Shown piece by piece: positions 1-8,856 of a stretch of DNA of 64,000 bases. Location of the stretch: the NCBI RefSeq assembly GCF_024609785.1, contig NZ_JANHJQ010000005.1, positions 62,001 through 126,000 of the forward strand. Direction: 5' to 3'. The position numbers and the translations under genes are program-made. The stretch's first letter is position 1. The number at the start of each line of letters is the position of its first letter. The notes beneath the pieces were generated by a model. That model was not told the origin of the DNA, searched no databases, and saw only the letters and a list, made by a program, of their open reading frames with translations. Origin of the DNA: Pseudalkalibacillus decolorationis (GTDB taxonomy: Bacteria > Bacillota > Bacilli > Bacillales > Fictibacillaceae).

Positions 1-951
1 TAACATAGGTGCAATGTATGACACCACTTGTTGTATGCATCTTTCTGCCATAAAACTTGCATGTACAGTTCCTCCCCCTTCGACAAACACGGAGGTGACC
101 TTTTCATTCCCTAGAAGTTGCAAAACCGTTTTAACGTTAATTTTCTCTTCGTTTAGTTGAATAATACGGGCACCAGTGTTTTCAACTGCCCGAATGGCCG
201 TTTCAGTGGCTAGTGTACTCGTTACAATCCACGTTCGGGCTTCCTCATCGGTCAAAAGCTTACTATTAAGAGGAATTCTTAAATGAGAATCAAGGACAAT
301 TCTTATTGGATTGTTCCCACCGATAGGCAGTCGGGTCGTTAATGATGGATCATCTGAAATGACTGTATTTACACCCACTAATATCGCATCGTGCTTATGG
401 CGATAGTGATGCGCATCTTGCCGTGCCTCTTCGGAGGTAATCCACTTACTATGACCTGTTTTCGTAGCAATTTTACCATCAAGGCTGGAGGCAAACTTTA
501 AAGTTACATAAGGGAGTCCGGACCTCATATAATGATTAAAAAATGGATTTAGTTCGAGTGCTTCTGTCTCCAATAAACCTACGTGGACATTGATACCAGC
601 CTTTTGTAACTTTTCCATTCCTCTTCCAGCCACCAATGGATTCGGATCTAATGTAGCAATAAATACCGTTTCAATCCCTCGTTCAATGACAAGATCCGCA
701 CATGGGGGTGTTTTTCCATGGTGACTACAAGGCTCAAGTGTTACATAAACCGTAGCCCCTGATGCCTTTTCACCTGCCATCTGAAGTGCGTGAACCTCCG
801 CGTGACCTTCTCCAGCTTTCAAATGAGCACCTAACCCTACAATTCGGCCGTTTTGAACGACAACTGCACCAACTGATGGGTTTGGGGACGTTTGCCCTTT
901 TGTGTTCTTTGCCATCTCGATCGCGAGCCTCATATAATTTTCATGATCCAT
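1..951 (-). CDS. ribD: Riboflavin biosynthesis deaminase/reductase RibD (3' end outside window)
   Basis: Bifunctional enzyme of riboflavin synthesis: the N-terminal deaminase acts on the pyrimidine made from GTP and the C-terminal reductase reduces the ribose side chain. The first 317 codons are visible and are open to the window edge. The deaminase zinc site reads HAEVHAL (residues 50-56) with PCSHHGKTPPC (74-84), so His50, Cys75 and Cys84 are present, and Glu52 is the proton shuttle. The reductase domain begins near residue 145 (YVTLKFASSLDGKIAT). The start is ATG at 951. It lies downstream of an FMN riboswitch, so it should lead a rib operon that continues off the left edge. Confidence 0.97.
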   Translation of the reverse strand, partial: MDHENYMRLAIEMAKNTKGQTSPNPSVGAVVVQNGRIVGLGAHLKAGEGHAEVHALQMAGEKASGATVYVTLEPCSHHGKTPPCADLVIERGIETVFIATLDPNPLVAGRGMEKLQKAGINVHVGLLETEALELNPFFNHYMRSGLPYVTLKFASSLDGKIATKTGHSKWITSEEARQDAHHYRHKHDAILVGVNTVISDDPSLTTRLPIGGNNPIRIVLDSHLRIPLNSKLLTDEEARTWIVTSTLATETAIRAVENTGARIIQLNEEKINVKTVLQLLGNEKVTSVFVEGGGTVHASFMAERCIQQVVSYIAPML

Positions 952-990
952 ATTGACCCCCAGAATCTAAGACTTATTATACAAACAAAA

Positions 991-1023
991 AACCCGAAGA
1001 TGCTTTAAAAGCACTTTCGGGGT
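991..1023 (-). terminator. Intrinsic terminator in the ribD leader
   Basis: On the minus strand the stem ACCCCGAAAGTGC pairs with GCATCTTCGGGTT and is followed by a T run. It sits between the FMN aptamer and ribD, so it is the likely off-state terminator of the riboswitch. Confidence 0.8.
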
Positions 1024-1159
1024 ATGTATGCATAGGGAACTAAACTAAACTCAACTGATTGATCTGAACAGATACTCAGAAATCGCCATTGAATTGATAC
1101 GTATGGCAAAGACGCCGTGTATCACTGGTTAAAGTGTATACACAGATACTAAGCGTTAT

Positions 1160-1320
1160 ACGCGTTCTCTCCTTCTCCCATCCAGACTATACTGTCGGCT
1201 TCGGAATTACACCGAATCCACCGTTACGAATTTCGCGTATCGTACCGGGTCACGGACTGAAAAGCTTTCGCTTTATCACCGCCGGTTGGGAATTTCACCC
1301 GACCCCGAAGGACTTGTTAT
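1160..1320 (-). promoter_or_regulatory. FMN riboswitch (RFN element)
   Basis: Minus strand carries the hallmark RFN blocks in order: a segment with GGGTGAAATTCCCAACCGG, then CAGTCCGTGACCC, then GTGTAATTCCGAAGCCGAC, then AGTCTGGATGGGAGAAGG. The aptamer is about 200 bases upstream of the leader terminator at 991-1023 and about 210 bases from the ribD start. FMN binding should favour the terminator, lowering rib expression when flavin is sufficient. Confidence 0.95.
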
Positions 1321-1403
1321 TGAATTGTTTGATTCTTTATCATGTTACTCTTTCTCAGGCTTTGACGCAAGGATAACGCGATTAACTGGTTTTTATCCTT
1401 GCC

Positions 1404-1433
1404 CAAAAAGGACTACGCGCAACTGCGTAGCCC
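1404..1433 (-). terminator. Terminator after ppiB
   Basis: Minus-strand stem GGGCTACGC / GCGTAGTCC with a six-base loop, followed by TTTTT, directly after the ppiB stop codon. It separates ppiB from the riboflavin leader. Confidence 0.85.
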
Positions 1434-1439
1434 TTTAAC

Positions 1440-1874
1440 CTATTCTTCCCAGACTTTAACTTCTTTCATAACATCACCGTTTTGTGTTCGTAACGCAGAA
1501 GCCAAACCATCAGTTACTTGACCAAACACGGTATGTACACCGTCTAAGTGCGGTTGGTTTTCATGAACAATAAAGAATTGACTGCCACCCGTGTTCTTTC
1601 CAGCGTGTGCCATTGATAGAGCACCTGGAACGTGTTTATGTGGGTTTCCTTCTGTTTCGCAATCAATCGTGTACCCTGGACCACCTACCCCTGTTCCCTC
1701 TGGGCACCCTCCTTGAGATACAAACCCTGGAATTACACGGTGGAATGTTAAGCCATTATAGAAACCTTCATTGGCTAATTTCTCGAAATTCGCAACAGTA
1801 TTTGGTGCTTCCTCAGGATAAAACTCAATCAATACTTTTTCGCCATTTTCAAACTCGATACTTCCTTTTTTCAT
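1440..1874 (-). CDS. ppiB: Cyclophilin-type peptidyl-prolyl isomerase PpiB
   Basis: Cytoplasmic cyclophilin that speeds cis-trans isomerisation at proline. The 144-residue protein is a single cyclophilin domain with [14 protein letters not shown], the GGSQFFI active-site strand and [12 protein letters not shown], all typical of bacterial PpiB. I chose ATG 1874 over the longer frame because AGGAGG lies seven bases upstream and the protein then starts like B. subtilis PpiB. It is a single-gene unit with its own terminator, between lysA and the rib operon as in B. subtilis. Confidence 0.97.
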   Translation of the reverse strand: MKKGSIEFENGEKVLIEFYPEEAPNTVANFEKLANEGFYNGLTFHRVIPGFVSQGGCPEGTGVGGPGYTIDCETEGNPHKHVPGALSMAHAGKNTGGSQFFIVHENQPHLDGVHTVFGQVTDGLASALRTQNGDVMKEVKVWEE

Positions 1875-1958
1875 GTGAACGCCTCCTCTTAACAAGTAGT
1901 TTCATTCTATTTCTTTTTTTTTGAATTGTAAAGTTGGAATGACTAGGATTCGTCGTTC

Positions 1959-3284
1959 CTAAACATTTGTCACCAATGCTTTCCGCAATGGCAGGTCCAA
2001 CCGAGTAAGATCTTCATACCGCTCACGTTCTACAACAAGTTGAGCATCCCCATTTTCTACAAATACGACGGCAGGTCTTGGTAATCGATTGTAATTATTG
2101 GCCATTGAATAGCCATAAGCACCTGTACAAAACATCGCAAGGAGATCACCTTGTTGAGTCTTTGGAAGTTCAAGGTCCCAGATTAGCATATCACCAGATT
2201 CGCAACACTTACCTGCAATGGAGACTGTTTGATTCTTCTCTGCTTGAACACGATTTGCTAGAACTGCATTATATTTTGCCTGGTAAAGTGCTGGTCGTAA
2301 ATTATCGTTCATCCCACCGTCAACGGACAGGTAATTTCTCACTCCTGGAATACGTTTCTCAGCTCCTATTGTATAGAGAGTAGTTCCCGCTTCGCCTACA
2401 ATTGATCGTCCAGGTTCCACCCAGATTTCTGGCATTTTGAATCCATTGCTTGCTGTTTGTGCTTTCACTTCTGAAATGAGAGTTCCAATCATTTTTTCAA
2501 TTGATAACGGTCGATCTTCTTCAGTATACGATATTCCAAAGCCCCCACCGAGATTGATAACTTGTGCCTCAAATCCGAACTCATCGATCCAATGATTGAA
2601 TAAATCGAATACTTTCTTTACGGCCATTACAAACCCATCTGTTTCAAAGATTTGTGAACCGATATGACAGTGCACACCAAGTAATTTAAGATAAGGGGAA
2701 GACAATGCTTCGGATAACGCTTGATCCGCTTGACCGCTTACAAGGTCGAAGCCAAATTTAGAATCCTCCTGACCTGTCAGAATATATTCGTGTGTATGTG
2801 CATCTACACCCGGGGATATCCTCAATAAGATTGGAATTGTTTTATTCAATTGTCGACATAGTTCACTTAAACAGTCCAACTCATAAAAGTTGTCGACGAC
2901 TATACAACCGATTTCCTCTCTTACTGCCATCCGGAGTTCTTCTAGACTTTTATTATTGCCGTGAAAATGAATCTTCTCAGTTGGAAAGTTTGCTTTCAAA
3001 GCCGTGTAAAGTTCTCCACCTGACACAACATCTAGCAACAACCCTTCTTCATCAGCCAACTGCAGCATCGCCATACAAGAAAAGGCTTTGCTTGCATAGG
3101 CAATCTTTGCTTCTACATGTTGTTCAATAAATGCTTGTTTGAAAGATCTTGCTTGCATCCTGATTTTACTGACATCGTAGACATAAAGTGGTGAGCCAAA
3201 CTCCTTAACCAAATTGGTCGTATCGACTCCTCCAATTGCCAAATGTCCTTTCGCATTAACCGTTCCTGTACCTAAAAACGTCAT
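1959..3284 (-). CDS. lysA: Diaminopimelate decarboxylase LysA
   Basis: PLP enzyme that decarboxylates meso-diaminopimelate to lysine, the last step of lysine synthesis. The 441-residue protein shows the alanine-racemase-like barrel with the PLP lysine in AYASKAF (Lys66), the HCHIGSQI motif, the phosphate-binding GGGFGI, and the C-terminal CESGD and GAYGYSMA motifs. ATG 3284 is preferred because AGAGGAG is correctly spaced; the longer reading frame would start inside the leader. Expression is governed by the lysine riboswitch and terminator just upstream. Confidence 0.97.
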   Translation of the reverse strand: MTFLGTGTVNAKGHLAIGGVDTTNLVKEFGSPLYVYDVSKIRMQARSFKQAFIEQHVEAKIAYASKAFSCMAMLQLADEEGLLLDVVSGGELYTALKANFPTEKIHFHGNNKSLEELRMAVREEIGCIVVDNFYELDCLSELCRQLNKTIPILLRISPGVDAHTHEYILTGQEDSKFGFDLVSGQADQALSEALSSPYLKLLGVHCHIGSQIFETDGFVMAVKKVFDLFNHWIDEFGFEAQVINLGGGFGISYTEEDRPLSIEKMIGTLISEVKAQTASNGFKMPEIWVEPGRSIVGEAGTTLYTIGAEKRIPGVRNYLSVDGGMNDNLRPALYQAKYNAVLANRVQAEKNQTVSIAGKCCESGDMLIWDLELPKTQQGDLLAMFCTGAYGYSMANNYNRLPRPAVVFVENGDAQLVVERERYEDLTRLDLPLRKALVTNV

Positions 3285-3344
3285 AATTAATAGCTCCTCT
3301 CTCATCTCTAAAATGTTGGAGAGAACAAACAACCGATACTCCAA

Positions 3345-3388
3345 TCAAAAAACCAGCCAACATATCTAAATAGGTACATTGACTGGTT
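3345..3388 (-). terminator. Riboswitch-controlled terminator before lysA
   Basis: Minus-strand AAACCAG pairs with CTGGTTT and is followed by a run of T, ending about 60 bases upstream of the lysA start. It is the likely expression platform of the lysine riboswitch. Confidence 0.8.
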
Positions 3389-3409
3389 TCAAACCGAGTA
3401 CCTCATCAG

Positions 3410-3572
3410 TTGGAATAGCTCTCCACTACACATGTAGTGACAGTCCGTTGTTTGTTTAACAACGACCCAGCAAACGGATTCGGCTACCGTTCACTTCGGC
3501 AAATTGACCTTTCAGAGTTCGTCTTCGCATCCCTGCTCTTAACTCATACTCATTCGTTTTGCGCCTCTACCC
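3410..3572 (-). promoter_or_regulatory. Lysine riboswitch (L box)
   Basis: Minus strand shows the conserved order GTAGAGGCGC, GAGTATGAGTTAAGAGCAG, GAAGACGAACTCTGAAAGG, TTTGCCGAAGTG, GCTGGGTCGTTG, GACTGTCACTACA and GTGGAGAGCTAT. These match the lysC/lysA L-box consensus. It lies between a good sigma-A promoter (3611-3640) and the leader terminator (3345-3388), which fits transcriptional attenuation by lysine. Confidence 0.93.
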
Positions 3573-3610
3573 CATTTTTTAAAATGAGGCATTTATAAAA
3601 ATTAAATTAA

Positions 3611-3640
3611 ATGTTAGCATAAATCATTTTTGAATGTCAA
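3611..3640 (-). promoter_or_regulatory. Sigma-A promoter of lysA
   Basis: Minus strand has -35 TTGACA (3635-3640), an 18-base spacer and -10 TAACAT (3611-3616) preceded by TG, an extended -10. Transcription would begin just before the L box. Confidence 0.75.
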
Positions 3641-3654
3641 TACTTTTTTAACCA

Positions 3655-5133
3655 TTATCCCGCGTTGGATTGTTTTTTATTGTCTTTCGGTCTTACAATG
3701 CTTGGTCTAACTTTGCTTAATGGCACAGATACACGAATCAATACTTGGTACAACGCTTTTGGATTAAACGGGATAAAAGGCCATAAATAGGGTGTATTTA
3801 AATTCTTGATACTAGATAAAAACAGGAATACAAGTGTAACTCCTACCATAAATCCAGGTACACCGAACAAGGCTACAGCAGTTAGTAAAAACAAGCGAAC
3901 CATTTTATTGGCAACACTTAATTCATAACTTGGTGTGGAAAAAGAACCGATTGCAGCTAGTGCTACATAAAGAATGACTTCGGAAACAAACAATCCAACG
4001 TCAATTGCTATTTGCCCTATCAATACTGCGGCAATAAGACCCATTGCGGTAGATAATGCAGAAGGAGTATGGATTGCAGCCATTCTTAACACATCTATCC
4101 CGAGTTCAGCAAACACAATTTGAAGAAAGATTGGGATATTTGAATCTTTATTCGGACCGATAAAGTCAATATTCTGTGGAAGTAGCTCTCCGTTTAAAAC
4201 AAATAGCAACCAAAGCGGCAAAAGAAAGACGGATGCTAACATCCCACCAAATCGGATCCACCTTAGGAAAGCACCAATGCTTGGTGTTTGTCGATATTCC
4301 TCTGCATGTTGAACATGGTGAAAAAACGTCGTTGGAGTAATAATTACACTTGGTGAGGTATCTACATAAATAAGCACATGTCCTTCAAGTATGTGTACGG
4401 CAGCTACATCGGGACGCTCCGTATATCGCACAAGAGGAAATGGGTTCCAACCTTGCTTCACTAAAAACTCTTCAATTGTCTTATCAGCCATTGGAATTCC
4501 ATCGATTCGAATTTCACTTAGTTCCTTACGTATGGTTTCGATTAAATCCGGATCTGCAACATCCTGCAAGTAGGCAATACATACATCTGTCTTTGACCGG
4601 TCCCCCACTTGCACAATTTCGTGTCGGAGCCGTTCATCTCGAACCCGTCTTCTCGTTAACGCAGTATTTTCTACAATATTTTCAGTATAACCATCCCGCG
4701 CCCCACGGACGACCTTTTCAACATCAGGTTCCTCTGGTGAGCGCCCGGGATAGCTCCTCACATCAACTACAAAAGCTTCATCACTTCCATCAATTAATAC
4801 TCCAATTAATCCCGATAAGACTCTGTCCATGATCTCATCTAAATTTTTTACCGTTGAAACTTGTTGATGGGCGAGATGGTTCTTTATGACTTCCTTAGCA
4901 TTGTTACTGGAGCCGTACTCATAATCCATATCCATCAATTCTCGGAGTAGTTGAATAATAAAACCACTGTCGCAAAGTCCCGTACAATAGTACACTTGAA
5001 TTTCTTTGTTTACGATCTTTAACTTTCGTACGCCAACATCGAAGCTTTTTCCGATTCCCATCCTATCCTTTAAAATAGCTTCGTTTTTGGCGATTTTTTT
5101 ATCAATCGGTGTTTTCTCTACTTTTGGATTCAT
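3655..5133 (-). CDS. spoVAF: Stage V sporulation protein AF, GerA-type membrane protein
   Basis: Last gene of the spoVA operon, a relative of the GerA-family germinant receptor A subunits. In B. subtilis it acts in the spore inner membrane alongside the dipicolinate (DPA) channel. The 492 residues comprise a soluble N-terminal half rich in charged residues and a C-terminal half with several membrane segments ([19 protein letters not shown] onward). It includes the family motif [17 protein letters not shown] 5133 is chosen because AAAGGAG is eight bases upstream; the earlier GTG at 5142 overlaps that site. It overlaps spoVAEa by 32 bases, indicating coupled translation. Confidence 0.93.
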   Translation of the reverse strand: MNPKVEKTPIDKKIAKNEAILKDRMGIGKSFDVGVRKLKIVNKEIQVYYCTGLCDSGFIIQLLRELMDMDYEYGSSNNAKEVIKNHLAHQQVSTVKNLDEIMDRVLSGLIGVLIDGSDEAFVVDVRSYPGRSPEEPDVEKVVRGARDGYTENIVENTALTRRRVRDERLRHEIVQVGDRSKTDVCIAYLQDVADPDLIETIRKELSEIRIDGIPMADKTIEEFLVKQGWNPFPLVRYTERPDVAAVHILEGHVLIYVDTSPSVIITPTTFFHHVQHAEEYRQTPSIGAFLRWIRFGGMLASVFLLPLWLLFVLNGELLPQNIDFIGPNKDSNIPIFLQIVFAELGIDVLRMAAIHTPSALSTAMGLIAAVLIGQIAIDVGLFVSEVILYVALAAIGSFSTPSYELSVANKMVRLFLLTAVALFGVPGFMVGVTLVFLFLSSIKNLNTPYLWPFIPFNPKALYQVLIRVSVPLSKVRPSIVRPKDNKKQSNAG

Positions 5134-5704
5134 ATAAACCACTCCTTTCCAGGATAAGTTCTACAGCCTGTTTTGTAATTGGCGCACCTTTCTCCACAGT
5201 ATCCCGACCAGCCATCTTTCCAATATCACCTACCCCAATAATGATGGGGATGTTCAGTTCATCTAAACTATAAACCGTATCCCCATCGATCCGACCAATT
5301 TCCATATCAGGGAGACCACCTTTATCCACACCATATTCCGACAGTTCTCCAAACCGATCGATACTGACATCTACTCGAGTCCATTCCGCGAGATGTGTTT
5401 TCGACGCAACAGCTATTGCTCCCAATACTTCAACTTCTGGATGGCCAGATACAATTCTCATCGCCTGTTCTCCAGCACCTTCGCCGCAATAACCGCAGTC
5501 ATCGAACATTACGAGCACTGGATCGTATGGAGTGGAGAGTATCATTGAAGTCAAATCATCTCCTGTTAGTCTGGAAGGATTCCCCCATGACATGGAAATA
5601 CATCTCGCTCCAATTTCTTTAGCAACGTACTCAACCGCCTTCAGAGCATATAAATCTCCATCTGTAATGATAATGACACGTTTCTTTTTTTTCACTTGGA
5701 TCAT
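5102..5704 (-). CDS. spoVAEA: Stage V sporulation protein AEa
   Basis: Soluble SpoVA component, about 200 residues, with the family N-terminal strand RVIIITDGD and the conserved [18 protein letters not shown] and [14 protein letters not shown] segments. Its ATG overlaps the spoVAEb stop as ATGA, which suggests translational coupling. An alternative GTG nine bases further in has a better spaced AAAAGG and would give an N terminus nearer to the B. subtilis protein, so the exact start is uncertain by three codons. Its exact role in spore DPA handling is not settled. Confidence 0.92.
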   Translation of the reverse strand: MIQVKKKKRVIIITDGDLYALKAVEYVAKEIGARCISMSWGNPSRLTGDDLTSMILSTPYDPVLVMFDDCGYCGEGAGEQAMRIVSGHPEVEVLGAIAVASKTHLAEWTRVDVSIDRFGELSEYGVDKGGLPDMEIGRIDGDTVYSLDELNIPIIIGVGDIGKMAGRDTVEKGAPITKQAVELILERSGLYESKSRENTD

Positions 5705-6051
5705 CCTTTTGGTTTAAAAAGAACCGCTACGATAAAACCGAACAAAATTGCCGAGGATATACCAGCTGATGTTAATTGGAAAATCCCCATTGCAATTCCG
5801 ATGAAGCCGTGCTGCTCGGCCTCCGCCATCGCACCATGCAATAGGGAGTGACCAAAGCTTGTAATTGGAACCGTTGCCCCTGCACCAGCGAACTGAATGA
5901 GTTGGTCGTATAAGCCAAATCCATCTAGGAGTGCACCTGCCACTACAAAGCTAGAAGTGACGTGAGCTGGTGTGAGTTTACAGAAGTCCATCAATAACTG
6001 ACCGACGACACATATCAAACCACCAACAATGAATGCGAGTAAATACTCCAT
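5701..6051 (-). CDS. spoVAEB: Stage V sporulation protein AEb
   Basis: Small polytopic membrane protein of 116 residues, homologous in layout to Spo[16 protein letters not shown], the [20 protein letters not shown] loop and a C-terminal hydrophobic segment. It is one of the membrane SpoVA proteins needed for DPA uptake into the forespore. Its start overlaps the spoVAD stop by one base (TAATG). Confidence 0.94.
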   Translation of the reverse strand: MEYLLAFIVGGLICVVGQLLMDFCKLTPAHVTSSFVVAGALLDGFGLYDQLIQFAGAGATVPITSFGHSLLHGAMAEAEQHGFIGIAMGIFQLTSAGISSAILFGFIVAVLFKPKG

Positions 6052-7073
6052 TACTCATGACCCCCTTTACTTGAAGCCTCAAGTACGACACCATGCGCAA
6101 TCGTCGGAATCGTTTCCTTTTGTTGAATCATCATTGGATTCATCAGTGCCCCTGTCGCCACAACGAGTATTTTCTTTAATTTCCCATTCCGCAATTCTTC
6201 TAATAAATGACCATAGGTGACGACTGCCGAACACGCACAGCCACTTCCTCCTGCAAAAACAGGCTGATCTGGTCTATAGACAAGTAAACCGCAATCCTGA
6301 TGGTTTGAAGAAATATCAAACTTTTTTTCTTGGAGTAATTGCTTCAAAATCGGTGTGCCAACGCTAGATAGGTCCCCCGTTATAATTAGGTCATAATCCG
6401 TTGGAGTCCGTCCTGTATCGTTGAAATGGGTTGCAATCGTGTCTGCAGCAGCAGGGGCCATTGCTGAGCCCATATCAAATGGATCTGAGATACCAAGATC
6501 CATTACCCTTCCGATCGTTGCACTTGTTATTTTGATTGGTGAGGGCTCTGTTCCAACTAGGGAAGCCCCTGCACCTGTCACAGTATAAGTAGCTGTATCA
6601 GGCTTTTGGCCGCCATATTCTGTAGGATAACGGAACTGTCTCTCTGCAGTCGCATTATGGCTGCTAACAGCTGTTAAAACATGATTAGCGAATCCACCAT
6701 CAATTAGGGCTGCACCTAATGCGAGCGTTTCCATTGATGTAGAGCATGCACCGAACATACCCAAGAACGGTATTTTGTTCTGGCGAGCGGTATAATTGGC
6801 GATAACCGTTTGATTGATTAAGTCTCCGGACAGAAACAGATCGACATCTTCGGGTTGTTTTTCAGCTTTTTGCAGGCATATGTTGATCGATTGTTCAAGT
6901 AAATGTCGTTCTGCCAATTCCCAATTATCTTGACCACAGTGCAATTCCTTAAATGTTAAATCATACGTTTCACCCAATGGACCAGCCGCTTCCTCTGGAC
7001 CAACAGCTGTGCCCGTCGAGGCGATATACAACTCTTTTGAAAATGTCCACGTTTGTTTTCCTGTCAGTTTCAT
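6051..7073 (-). CDS. spoVAD: Stage V sporulation protein AD, DPA-binding thiolase-fold protein
   Basis: 340-residue protein with a thiolase/KAS fold but a non-catalytic role: in B. subtilis SpoVAD binds dipicolinic acid in the spore inner membrane. Visible motifs are [15 protein letters not shown] near the N terminus, the pseudo-active-site loop [18 protein letters not shown] and [12 protein letters not shown] near the end. The ribosome site AGGAGGG precedes ATG 7073. It sits in the middle of the operon between spoVAC and spoVAEb. Confidence 0.96.
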   Translation of the reverse strand: MKLTGKQTWTFSKELYIASTGTAVGPEEAAGPLGETYDLTFKELHCGQDNWELAERHLLEQSINICLQKAEKQPEDVDLFLSGDLINQTVIANYTARQNKIPFLGMFGACSTSMETLALGAALIDGGFANHVLTAVSSHNATAERQFRYPTEYGGQKPDTATYTVTGAGASLVGTEPSPIKITSATIGRVMDLGISDPFDMGSAMAPAAADTIATHFNDTGRTPTDYDLIITGDLSSVGTPILKQLLQEKKFDISSNHQDCGLLVYRPDQPVFAGGSGCACSAVVTYGHLLEELRNGKLKKILVVATGALMNPMMIQQKETIPTIAHGVVLEASSKGGHE

Positions 7074-7093
7074 GATGTTCTTGCCCTCCTACT

Positions 7094-7558
7094 TCAAAAC
7101 CACATTTGAAATAAATACCGTAACATCCCTACAATATAAGCCGAAACAGCTCCAAAAACGATGACAGCTCCTGCAAGCTTAAATAAGTTTGTTGCGACTC
7201 CAAGTACTAATCCCTCGCTCTTATGCTCGAGTGCGGCACTGGTTACCGCATTCGCAAACCCTGTGACTGGGACGATTGAACCTGCTCCAGCAAATTGCCC
7301 TATCTTATCGTAAACCCCAAAACCAGTTAATAGTGCTGCGATTAAAATAAGTGTAGCAACAGTTGGGTTCCCGACGGTCTGCTCGTTAAAATTAAAAAAG
7401 GTAAGGTAGAAATTAGAAATACCTTGTCCTATAGCACATATCAACCCACCCACCAAAAAAGCTTTTGCAACATTTAGCAAATAAGGTGGTTTTGGCTGTA
7501 GTGGTTTTATTTTCTCCTTATACTCTTGTTGTTCTGGTGTTAACTTCTGTTTACTCAC
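7094..7558 (-). CDS. spoVAC: Stage V sporulation protein AC
   Basis: Membrane protein of 154 residues; B. subtilis SpoVAC forms a mechanosensitive channel for DPA. A basic N-terminal tail is followed by GGLICAIGQGISNFY, a second hydrophobic stretch and GFGVYDKIGQFAGAGSIVPV, the loop shared with SpoVAEb. It starts with GTG at 7558, supported by AAGGAG eleven bases upstream. It lies 17 bases after spoVAB. Confidence 0.95.
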   Translation of the reverse strand: MSKQKLTPEQQEYKEKIKPLQPKPPYLLNVAKAFLVGGLICAIGQGISNFYLTFFNFNEQTVGNPTVATLILIAALLTGFGVYDKIGQFAGAGSIVPVTGFANAVTSAALEHKSEGLVLGVATNLFKLAGAVIVFGAVSAYIVGMLRYLFQMWF

Positions 7559-7575
7559 GGCTGATCACTCCTTAC

Positions 7576-7998
7576 TCATAAGTGTACAAAATAGGTCCAG
7601 TGAAAAAGAGATCCTATTAATTTTCCAAACAAGATGGCCATTAATAGAATAAGCAGTTGCTCCTTAAAACCAACCCGTTTCATCAAAATCGGAAGAACAT
7701 TTAATACTTCTGTTAAAGCGGCTGCCAGCATACCAACAAATGTTCCGCACGCGATTCCAATCGGAATTAATAAGAGCGGGGAACTGTGAATCGTCATATC
7801 CCTAAGACCGTACCAACTTGCAAATACTACTCCGGAGATAATCCCAATTTCATAACCCCGTAAATAGTTGTACGTCTTAGAGATTTGCATCAACCTCGGA
7901 ATAATGCCAAAAACCGTTAATATTGCAACAAAGCCCGCCCCTACAGCCAGTCCGCCACCAATACCAATGAAGAAAATAATCAAAATTTTAATCGTCAT
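7576..7998 (-). CDS. spoVAB: Stage V sporulation protein AB
   Basis: Hydrophobic 140-residue SpoVA component with about four membrane segments; the N terminus reads MTIKILIIFFIGIGGGLAVG and then FGIIPRLMQISK, as in B. subtilis SpoVAB. I place the start at 7998, overlapping spoVAA by 11 bases. The longer reading frame from 8028 adds ten lysine- and arginine-rich residues absent from the family, but neither start has a strong ribosome site. Confidence 0.93.
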   Translation of the reverse strand: MTIKILIIFFIGIGGGLAVGAGFVAILTVFGIIPRLMQISKTYNYLRGYEIGIISGVVFASWYGLRDMTIHSSPLLLIPIGIACGTFVGMLAAALTEVLNVLPILMKRVGFKEQLLILLMAILFGKLIGSLFHWTYFVHL

Positions 7999-8611
7999 TG
8001 GTTTTCTTCTCGTTTTCTTTGTTTTCATTCATAATGACGTATAGATCCAAATCTTGTTGATAATTAAACATCTCAACCTCTAAGGGGCTTGGTTCCTCAT
8101 TAAATCTTTTCTTAAATATGTGATTAAAGAAAAGAACCATACCAAGACCTAGACCGAACGAATATGGAATCTGCAACAATAATGGATAGTCGTTTTGTTT
8201 ACCGGTTATAAGGTAATAAATTTTTTGATGAACGGATTGCATACTAACATCTTCATGAAAATTCATGATTGCCAACGCTGAACCAATAAATAACAACATC
8301 CAAACAAGCACAAAATAAACACCAGTGATCTTTGTCTTCGGGTAGTTTACTTCAATAATCGTTTGTACCGGACCAACTGTTTGCACCTCTAAGCCGGGGT
8401 TGAAATTCCGGATTCGTTGTAATACTTTCATTAAGTCAATAACAACGATGGTTTTATCATGGACGGTGATCTTATGGATCGTAAGTTGACCGATAGTTGA
8501 GGTAGTGTCATCCGGACCTACAAGCTGAGCAATATCTTTAACCCTGACTGTTTGATCAGGAGATACGACCAGCCTATGTCGCATCCGCAAATAGAGAATT
8601 TCGACATCCAA
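7988..8611 (-). CDS. spoVAA: Stage V sporulation protein AA (TTG start)
   Basis: First gene of the spoVA operon, 207 residues, with a soluble N-terminal domain (LRMRHRLVVSPDQTVRV) and two membrane segments in the second half, plus the highly conserved RFNEEPSPLEVEMFNYQ motif. I choose TTG 8611: AAGGAGG lies eight bases upstream and the N terminus then matches B. subtilis SpoVAA. The ATG at 8638 falls at the predicted transcription start of the sigma-G promoter, so it cannot be used efficiently. Confidence 0.93.
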   Translation of the reverse strand: MDVEILYLRMRHRLVVSPDQTVRVKDIAQLVGPDDTTSTIGQLTIHKITVHDKTIVVIDLMKVLQRIRNFNPGLEVQTVGPVQTIIEVNYPKTKITGVYFVLVWMLLFIGSALAIMNFHEDVSMQSVHQKIYYLITGKQNDYPLLLQIPYSFGLGLGMVLFFNHIFKKRFNEEPSPLEVEMFNYQQDLDLYVIMNENKENEKKTNDD

Positions 8612-8644
8612 ATGAAACACCTCCTTATGCCAAATCATTACGAA

Positions 8645-8674
8645 TAGTATGTTTCTCCCAATGATGTATCATTC
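8645..8674 (-). promoter_or_regulatory. Sigma-G promoter of the spoVA operon
   Basis: Minus-strand -35 GAATG (8670-8674), 18-base spacer, -10 CATACTA (8645-8651). Both hexamers fit the sigma-G consensus without mismatch. The B. subtilis spoVA operon is sigma-G dependent in the forespore. Predicted start is near 8638, leaving room for the AAGGAGG and TTG start of spoVAA. Confidence 0.85.
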
Positions 8675-8720
8675 TGTTCAAGCAGCCAATCCATTAATTA
8701 CCTAATCCTTAATAGCACTA

Positions 8721-8810
8721 AAGAAAACTTGGATAGCGCCAAGCCTTAGCGCGGCGATCATCTTAGTTGCGCTTATACTATAGAAAGTATTTTTATACTT
8801 TCTTAACGTG
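8721..8810. repeat. Dispersed repeat R, uninterrupted copy
   Basis: About 90 bases beginning AAGAAAACTTGG and ending in a hairpin AGAAAGTAT / ATACTTTCT plus TAACGTG. A second copy at 20645-20893 matches at both ends but carries a 152-base insertion at CTATAG; the intact CTATAG here is 8778-8783. The core AAGAAAACTTGG also occurs near 32850 and 55212. Confidence 0.8.
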
Positions 8811-8856
8811 TAAAAAACCAGATAAACGGTGGTTAACCGTCCATCTGGTTTTTCAT
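8811..8856 (-). terminator. Terminator overlapping the end of sigF
   Basis: The minus-strand stem AACCAGATGGACGGT pairs with ACCGTTTATCTGGTT and runs into TTTTTT. Its 5' arm contains the last codons and the stop of sigF, so termination is built into the coding end. Confidence 0.85.

Noticed and set aside
1134-1376. 80-codon plus-strand frame
   Set aside because: It reads across the FMN riboswitch; the conserved RNA blocks explain the sequence.
1900-1958. Terminator between lysA and ppiB
   Set aside because: The stem GGAACGAC / GTCATTCC has a mismatch and no T run, so I did not call it.
8638-8638. ATG start of spoVAA at 8638
   Set aside because: It coincides with the predicted sigma-G transcription start and would have no ribosome site in the mRNA.
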